From 2011-GWA2-47-8b sp964361325 (lineage in GTDB: Bacteria > Patescibacteriota > Minisyncoccia > UBA6257 > WO2-44-18): DNA of 9,191 nt. The stretch spans positions 1 to 9,191 of the forward strand of contig CAYHZT010000017.1 in NCBI GenBank assembly GCA_964361325.1, written 5' to 3'. The position numbers and the translations under genes were made by a program. The notes under the pieces were generated by a model. That model was given only the letters and a program-made list of their open reading frames with translations. It made no database searches and had not been told where the DNA came from. Of this stretch, positions 5,229 to 9,191 are shown piece after piece (position 1 is the stretch's first letter; every line of letters starts with the position of its first letter).

Positions 5229-7698
5229 ACAGTATAACAATCCCGGCAACTTTGTCGCCTGGAGCAAGTGTCATAATGCGTACGCCCTGGGTAGCGCGGC
5301 TTGCTTTGCGGATGGTCGCCAGTTGGGTGCGGATAATCTGTCCCTTAGTGGAGAGAGCGAGTACTTCTTCTTCGGCGTCCAATACGGCTGCTGCCACAAG
5401 CTGGCCGGTTTTGGAGGTGATCGCCGCGGTTTTGATGCCGGAACCGCCGCGTCCCTGTGTTTTGTATTGAGAAAGCGGTGTTTGTTTGCCATAGCCGTTT
5501 GACATCACAACGAGTAGGCGGGAATCCTTCGCTCCTTTCGGAATTAAGTCCATGGAGGCAACCTGGTCATTACCTTTTAATTTAATCGCGCGCACTCCGG
5601 AGGCGGTGCGGCCCATAGTGCGGACTTTGGCTTCCTGGAAACGGATGGACTGACCCAGAGAGGTGGTAATGATTACGTCGTCGCCTCCGGGGGAAAGACG
5701 AACCCAGTTAAGTTGGTCGGCTTTTTTTAGTCCAATGGCGATAATGCCGGTGCGTCGGACGTTGTCAAAGCCTTTAAGCGAAGTTTTTTTAACGAGGCCG
5801 TTTTTCGTGACCATTACCAGGTTGCCGTCGCTGGTTTTCGCGTATGTAATCATCGCGCTGATTTTTTCTTCAGTCGGGATTTCCAGGAAATTATGAATCG
5901 GTTTTCCTTTGGATGTCCGGGTGCCGACCGGAATTTCATAAACCTTTGTTTGGAAAACGCGGCCGCGGTCGGTAAAGAACAGAACGTTGTCGTGAGTATT
6001 GGCCGCCGTGAAATGAATCAAGAAATCGTCTTCGTTGACGTCGGAACCGATTAATCCCTTGCCGCCCCGTCCCTGGGTTTTGAAAGAAGCCGGAGGCAGG
6101 CGCTTAATGTAGCCGGCTTGCGACAAAGTAATTATTGTTTCCTCTTGCGGAATCAAATCTTCTTCTTTGAATTCTTTAAGGCCGCCCACGACTACTTTTG
6201 TGCGCCTCGGATTGTTGAAGCGATTTTTAACGTCCACTAGTTCGTCTTTGACGACTTTCAGAATTTTAGCCGGACTTTTGAGAAGCGCGGTCAGTTCGGC
6301 AATCAATTTTTTCTTTTCGGCGAGTTCGTCTTCGATTTTTTTGCGTTCAAGATTGGCCAGCGCCTGGAGTTTCATTTCTAAAATCGCGTCGGCTTGGCGA
6401 TCGGAGAATTTAAAATTCTTAATGAGGTTTTTCTTGGCATCCTCGCGGTCGGCTGATTTTTTAATTGTGGAAATAATCTTGTCTATAATAGAAAGCGCCT
6501 TAGCAAGGCCGGTGAGGATGTGCGCTCTGTCCTCGGCTTTCGTCAGATCAAACTGGGTGCGGCGGCGCACTACTTCGTTGCGATGAGCGAGGTAAGCGAC
6601 CAGAACATCTCTTAATGACATCACTTCCGGCTGGACGCCGCCGGCAAGCGCCAACATATTAAGATGGAAGTCTTTTTGGAGATCGGTGAATTCGTAAAGC
6701 TGATTCAGAATTTTTTGCGGCGGCACGTTTGGTTTTAGCTCGATAATAATGCTGATGCCGTCTTTGTCGGATTCATCGCGCACGTCGCGGATGCCTTCAA
6801 TTTTCTTCTCGGTGATCAGCTCGGCAATTTTAATTATCAATTCCGACTTATTCACCTGATAAGGAATTTCGTTAATCTCAATAATAAATTCATCGCGTCC
6901 GGAAGCGTGTTTGCCCTCTTTTATTTCCGCCAGTCCGCGCGCGGTAATCGCGCCGCGTCCGGAAGTATACGCCTCTATAATTGCCTTTCTGTCGTAAATT
7001 ATGCCGCCAGTCGGAAAATCAGGCCCTTGAACAAACTCCATTAATTCGTGCGTTGTTGCTTTTGGATTGTCGGCCAGATGAGCGATAGCGTCCGCCACTT
7101 CACCGAGATTATGCGGCGGAATGTTGGTGGCCATTCCGACTGCGATGCCGACACTGCCGTTGAGTAGAAGATTCGGCAGCTTGGCGGGCAGGACCTTCGG
7201 TTCCTCGCGGGTGCCGTCATAATTCGGCTGCCAATCCACAGTTTCCTTTTCTATATCGGCGAGCATTTCATCGGAAATTTTGGCAAGCCGCGCCTCGGTG
7301 TAGCGGTAGGCGGCGGCGGAATCTCCATCAATACTTCCGAAGTTTCCCTGGCCTTCCACTAGCGGATAGCGCAAAGAAAATTCTTGAGTCATGCGGACCA
7401 TTGCCTCGTAGACCGCCACGTCGCCGTGCGGATGATATTTACCGAGAACATCGCCGACGACCGTTGCCGATTTGCGGAATTTTGCTCCATGCGTCAAACC
7501 CGCTTCCCGCATTGTCCATAAAATTCTTCGGTGTACGGGCTTCAAACCGTCGCGGACATCCGGCAAGGCGCGGCTGATGATGACCGACATCGCGTAATCC
7601 AAATACGACTCCTGCAATTCGGTGGAGATCTCCCTTTTTTCCACGCGGCCGGTTGCGACCGGTTTTATTTCTTCGTTATTTTTTTCTTTCTTAGTCAT
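5227..7698 (-). CDS. gyrA: DNA gyrase subunit A
   Basis: This 823-residue GyrA is the type IIA topoisomerase subunit that cleaves and rejoins DNA for ATP-driven negative supercoiling together with GyrB. The N-terminal breakage-reunion domain (about 25-500) contains LPDVRDGLKPVHRRIL (45-60), the GKYHPHGD loop (86-93) and the catalytic Tyr133 in RYTE. The isoleucine of the IPPHN block is at 193. The C-terminal beta-pinwheel (about 510-823) carries the GyrA box as QGRGGKG (542-548) instead of QRRGGKG, supporting gyrase over topoisomerase IV; a degenerate copy, QGRGGSG, is at 748-754. There is no acidic tail. At the quinolone-determining positions equivalent to E. coli Ser83 and Asp87, it has Val94 and Glu98. 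The ATG shares one base with the upstream stop (TAATG), and no ribosome site is seen, so it is probably translationally coupled. gyrB is not in the window. Confidence 0.97.
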   Translation of the reverse strand: MTKKEKNNEEIKPVATGRVEKREISTELQESYLDYAMSVIISRALPDVRDGLKPVHRRILWTMREAGLTHGAKFRKSATVVGDVLGKYHPHGDVAVYEAMVRMTQEFSLRYPLVEGQGNFGSIDGDSAAAYRYTEARLAKISDEMLADIEKETVDWQPNYDGTREEPKVLPAKLPNLLLNGSVGIAVGMATNIPPHNLGEVADAIAHLADNPKATTHELMEFVQGPDFPTGGIIYDRKAIIEAYTSGRGAITARGLAEIKEGKHASGRDEFIIEINEIPYQVNKSELIIKIAELITEKKIEGIRDVRDESDKDGISIIIELKPNVPPQKILNQLYEFTDLQKDFHLNMLALAGGVQPEVMSLRDVLVAYLAHRNEVVRRRTQFDLTKAEDRAHILTGLAKALSIIDKIISTIKKSADREDAKKNLIKNFKFSDRQADAILEMKLQALANLERKKIEDELAEKKKLIAELTALLKSPAKILKVVKDELVDVKNRFNNPRRTKVVVGGLKEFKEEDLIPQEETIITLSQAGYIKRLPPASFKTQGRGGKGLIGSDVNEDDFLIHFTAANTHDNVLFFTDRGRVFQTKVYEIPVGTRTSKGKPIHNFLEIPTEEKISAMITYAKTSDGNLVMVTKNGLVKKTSLKGFDNVRRTGIIAIGLKKADQLNWVRLSPGGDDVIITTSLGQSIRFQEAKVRTMGRTASGVRAIKLKGNDQVASMDLIPKGAKDSRLLVVMSNGYGKQTPLSQYKTQGRGGSGIKTAAITSKTGQLVAAAVLDAEEEVLALSTKGQIIRTQLATIRKASRATQGVRIMTLAPGDKVAGIVIL

Positions 7699-8042
7699 TA
7701 TGGAAGTTTCATTATTGGAAGCGGCTGCAAATCTTTAGGCAGGAAGTCCTTCTGATTATTCTCTATAATAATGGTTTTCTTTCGGGCAAGCGGAGTGCTT
7801 ATTTTATCAATAAGATTTTTAAAACTGGACGACAAGTTTGCGAAAAACCCCGATCCTTCGGCGGCCGCGAGTTGGGTTTCGCCGGACGGATTGAGTCTGA
7901 CAATCGACATATCCAAATAAAATGCCCAAAGAGCGGCAACGATTGCCATTGTAAAACCGCTGAAAATAAAGACCCAAAATCTTTTTGATTTTTCATCGGA
8001 AGTCCGAATTTTATTTATAAAAGTTTTAATCATTTTAAGCAT
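7698..8042 (-). CDS. Small single-pass membrane protein upstream of gyrA, unknown family
   Basis: The 114-residue product has a basic N-terminus (about 1-21, with several Lys and Arg), one hydrophobic segment at about 22-43 (FWVFIFSGFTMAIVAALWAFYL), and a polar remainder of about 70 residues. By the positive-inside rule the C-terminal part should be outside the cytoplasm. It contains a Ser/Phe-rich stretch (GSGFFANLSSSFKNLIDKI) and ends in PLPIMKLP. I do not recognise a family. GGAGG lies 2 nt before this ATG; another ATG at 8033 is 11 nt from it, so the first three residues are uncertain. The stop overlaps the gyrA ATG by one base. Similar short membrane proteins next to housekeeping genes are frequent in CPR genomes; nothing links it to gyrase function except coupling. 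Confidence 0.7.
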   Translation of the reverse strand: MLKMIKTFINKIRTSDEKSKRFWVFIFSGFTMAIVAALWAFYLDMSIVRLNPSGETQLAAAEGSGFFANLSSSFKNLIDKISTPLARKKTIIIENNQKDFLPKDLQPLPIMKLP

Positions 8043-8044
8043 AA

Positions 8045-8049
8045 CCTCC
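8045..8049 (-). promoter_or_regulatory. Shine-Dalgarno GGAGG with unusually short spacing
   Basis: GGAGG is separated by only TT from ATG 8042 and by 11 nt from the in-frame ATG 8033, so it does not fully decide between them. Confidence 0.45.
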
Positions 8050-8060
8050 GGAACAGATTT

Positions 8061-8591
8061 TTACGCCTTTAGCACCACCACCTTGGTTCCGGGCGTGAGT
8101 TCTTTTTTCTTAATTACCAATTTTTCCTGGGTTTCCGGTTTCTGCTCGATTTCTTTGAGAAACTCTTTGAGTTGCTCGGGTTTTTTGTAGGACGGTATGA
8201 CAATTTTTGGTTGTATTTGTTTTATGATTTTGGCATTAGTTTTGGCGGAAACAAATAAAATGTCCGCGTTGCCGATTTTTTCCAACACTCCCGGTTCCAA
8301 GGAGTCTCCCGTTTCGCCCAAAAAACCAAGACGCATTTCTTCCATCTTCGCTATGTAGCTGGTTGTGCCGTTTTTGGCCGGCCATCCGTCAACTTCCACT
8401 CCTTGAATTTCGTATTCGCCCGGTCCGAAAATTTGATTCGCTTCCGGCGGCCATTGGTTTTTTTCTGATTCTTCCGGCGCCCGTACGAACAAAACAACGT
8501 CTCCTTTGAAGCGCGGAAGGGGATCGGTGACTATGCTTATTTTGCCGCTTTGTATCTTAAAACAGTTATCGCCGCAATAGTTGATGACCAT
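8061..8591 (-). CDS. Metallo-beta-lactamase-fold (UlaG-like) protein lacking all metal-binding histidines
   Basis: The 176-residue product follows the layout of UlaG-like MBL-fold proteins: an opening MVINYCGDNCFKIQ (usual form: I-x-x-G-x-x-x-F-x-I), VTDPL (21-25), the family hallmark GPGEYEIQGVEVDG (56-69), a LGFLGETGD block (88-96) and PKIVIPSY (128-135). The metal-binding HxHxDH motif should follow DVVLFV (31-36) but reads RAPEES, and the late PxHY His is Ser134. The whole protein contains no histidine. A metal-dependent hydrolase is therefore very unlikely; a binding or structural role is more plausible. The C-terminus is Lys/Glu-rich. It is the first gene of the gyrA operon, starts at ATG 8591 without a ribosome site, and its mRNA leader may be very short. 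Confidence 0.75.
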   Translation of the reverse strand: MVINYCGDNCFKIQSGKISIVTDPLPRFKGDVVLFVRAPEESEKNQWPPEANQIFGPGEYEIQGVEVDGWPAKNGTTSYIAKMEEMRLGFLGETGDSLEPGVLEKIGNADILFVSAKTNAKIIKQIQPKIVIPSYKKPEQLKEFLKEIEQKPETQEKLVIKKKELTPGTKVVVLKA

Positions 8592-8605
8592 ACAATAATA
8601 TATAT

Positions 8606-8632
8606 TTTATACCATTTTCTTGAATTTTCCAA
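8606..8632 (-). promoter_or_regulatory. Candidate promoter of the gyrA operon
   Basis: On the minus strand TATAAA (8611-8606) is preceded by TGG, an extended -10. The best upstream hexamers are weak or badly spaced: TTGGAA at 8632-8627 (15-nt spacer) or TTGCTT at 8636-8631 (19-nt). Initiation here would give a leader below about 10 nt before ATG 8591, which fits the missing ribosome site. Confidence 0.4.
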
Positions 8633-8694
8633 GCAATCTCGGATAATCAATTTTCAAACGGTTTGTAACATTGTATCATTGAAAATTCATTGTA

Positions 8695-8722
8695 AATTGA
8701 GAATTGATAATTGAAAATTTTA
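8695..8722. repeat. Period-7 AT-rich tandem repeat (AATTGAN units)
   Basis: Four consecutive 7-nt units read AATTGAG, AATTGAT, AATTGAA and AATTTTA. A related element in opposite orientation (CAATTTTCAA, 8648-8657) and another ATTGAAAATT at 8678-8687 (identical to 8710-8719) lie nearby. It could bend DNA or bind a regulator between the divergent promoters, or be simple slippage sequence. Confidence 0.55.
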
Positions 8723-8744
8723 TCGGTGGTCATTAATTAGAAAT

Positions 8745-8773
8745 TAGACATTTTCGGAGCCGCTTGCTATAAT
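8745..8773 (+). promoter_or_regulatory. Sigma70-type promoter with extended -10 for the S1 gene; near-leaderless start
   Basis: TAGACA (8745-8750, one mismatch to TTGACA), a 17-nt spacer and a perfect TATAAT (8768-8773) preceded by TGC. The expected transcription start, about 7 nt later, is 8780 or so, only 1-2 nt before ATG 8782. Confidence 0.75.
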
Positions 8774-8781
8774 TCCTTCCA

Positions 8782-9159
8782 ATGATTTTACCTAGTAAAA
8801 CTTTGTCAGCACTTGGTCTGCTTCTCAAAAACGAAACGGGCCTGATCAGTGTTTTCAAGAACGGAGATTTGATAGAGGGCAAAATAATAAAAAAAACAGC
8901 CAAGGCGGTTTATTTTGATCTGGGCCCTTCGGGTACCGGCATTGTCTATGGTTTAGAATTGATGAACGCCCAGGATGTTTTAAAAAATCTTAAAGTTGGC
9001 GATGTTGCTACCGCCAAGGTTGTTGATCAGGAAAATGACGAGGGTTACGTGGAGCTTTCCCTGCGCGAGGTTGGCAAACAAAAGGCGTGGCAGGAAATTA
9101 AAGACTTAAAGGAAAGCGGTGAATTGATAACGGTTAAAGTTTCCGGCGCCAATTCCGGA
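8782..9159 (+). CDS. rpsA: Ribosomal protein S1 / S1 RNA-binding domain protein, 3' truncated
   Basis: The first 126 codons are present, and the genuine sequence stops where adapter sequence begins. Residues 28-95 form a complete S1 (OB-fold) domain: GDLIEGKIIKKTAKAVYFDLGP, a GTGIVYG strand, KVGDVATAKVVDQENDEGYVELSLRE. A new domain is starting around residue 113 (ELITVKVSGAN). The length before the first domain and its sequence resemble bacterial 30S protein S1, which usually has three to six such domains and helps mRNAs onto the ribosome; a different S1-domain protein cannot be ruled out from one domain. No ribosome binding site precedes the ATG and the promoter predicts a leader of 1-2 nt, so translation is probably leaderless. 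The frame stays open across the adapter, which would add a false RSEERRVGKE tail. Confidence 0.8.
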
Positions 9160-9191
9160 AGATCGGAAGAGCGTCGTGTAGGGAAAGAGTG
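9160..9191. other. Illumina TruSeq adapter sequence (contamination)
   Basis: Bases 9160-9191 begin AGATCGGAAGAGCGTCGTG and run to the window end as the first 32 bases of the known TruSeq adapter read-through sequence. In frame with the S1 gene they translate to RSEERRVGKE, a well-known artefact peptide in protein databases. The junction is abrupt at codon 127. Confidence 0.97.

Larger units (their letters stand above)
2812..8591 (-). other. Probable seven-gene operon: MBL-fold, small membrane protein, gyrA, SBP, three pilins
   Basis: Reading from 8591 to 2812 on the minus strand, neighbouring genes are separated by 18, -1, 4, 1, 1 and about 33-45 nt. No internal terminator hairpin is visible. 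A candidate promoter precedes the first gene and the 2744-2777 hairpin lies just past the last. Co-transcription is inferred from spacing alone; internal promoters within genes cannot be excluded. Confidence 0.6.
8592..8781. other. Divergent intergenic region with opposing promoters
   Basis: This 190-nt stretch is markedly AT-rich and separates the minus-strand gyrA operon from the plus-strand S1 gene. It holds a promoter at each end and a period-7 repeat in the middle; no additional gene or RNA was seen. Confidence 0.7.

Noticed and set aside
5191..5896. Plus-strand open frames inside gyrA
   Set aside because: They are antisense shadows of a strongly conserved gene, without promoter or ribosome site.
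5227..7698. ParC (topoisomerase IV) instead of GyrA
   Set aside because: A GyrA-box-like QGRGGKG sits at the start of the pinwheel and a full-length six-bladed C-terminal domain follows.

Overview
The window looks like one end of a metagenome-assembled contig from a Candidate Phyla Radiation (Patescibacteria, most likely Parcubacteria-like) bacterium. This rests on small tandem TrbC/VirB2-type pilins with the layout common in that radiation, very tight gene packing, a compact GyrA without an acidic tail, and a CPR-style ribosomal protein S1 start. No marker gene here fixes the lineage. UGA appears as a stop (3192-3190, minus strand) and never in frame in gyrA, so the UGA-to-glycine code of Gracilibacteria/SR1 is unlikely. 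The last 32 bases (9160-9191) match Illumina adapter sequence and are not biological.

Plus-strand left block (1-2777): the 3' end of a gene whose C-terminus resembles that of the SPFH protein further right; an 82-nt, nearly fully paired stem-loop (186-267) that abuts a strong sigma70-type promoter; an unrecognised 229-residue gene ending in a terminator; a second promoter; a membrane-anchored SPFH/band-7 protein with a Pro/Ala linker and a very basic tail; and a coupled single-pass membrane protein, closed by a strong terminator. The reading frame of the SPFH tail is doubtful.

Minus-strand block (8591 down to 2812): seven genes with gaps of -1 to about 45 nt, read as one operon: a metallo-beta-lactamase-fold protein that has lost every histidine, a small single-pass membrane protein, gyrA, a membrane-anchored family 1 solute-binding protein with no transporter beside it, and three consecutive signal-peptide-bearing VirB2/TrbC-like pilins. 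This mixes DNA topology with the cell surface.

Right end: a divergent intergenic region (8592-8781) holds a period-7 AT-rich tandem repeat and promoters facing both ways. The plus-strand one predicts a nearly leaderless mRNA for the ribosomal protein S1 gene, which keeps one S1 domain before the adapter begins.

The parts most likely to be new are the rod-shaped RNA element, the SPFH / unknown / SPFH / membrane-protein cluster, and the solute-binding-protein-plus-three-pilins surface module. Functions for these are inference.
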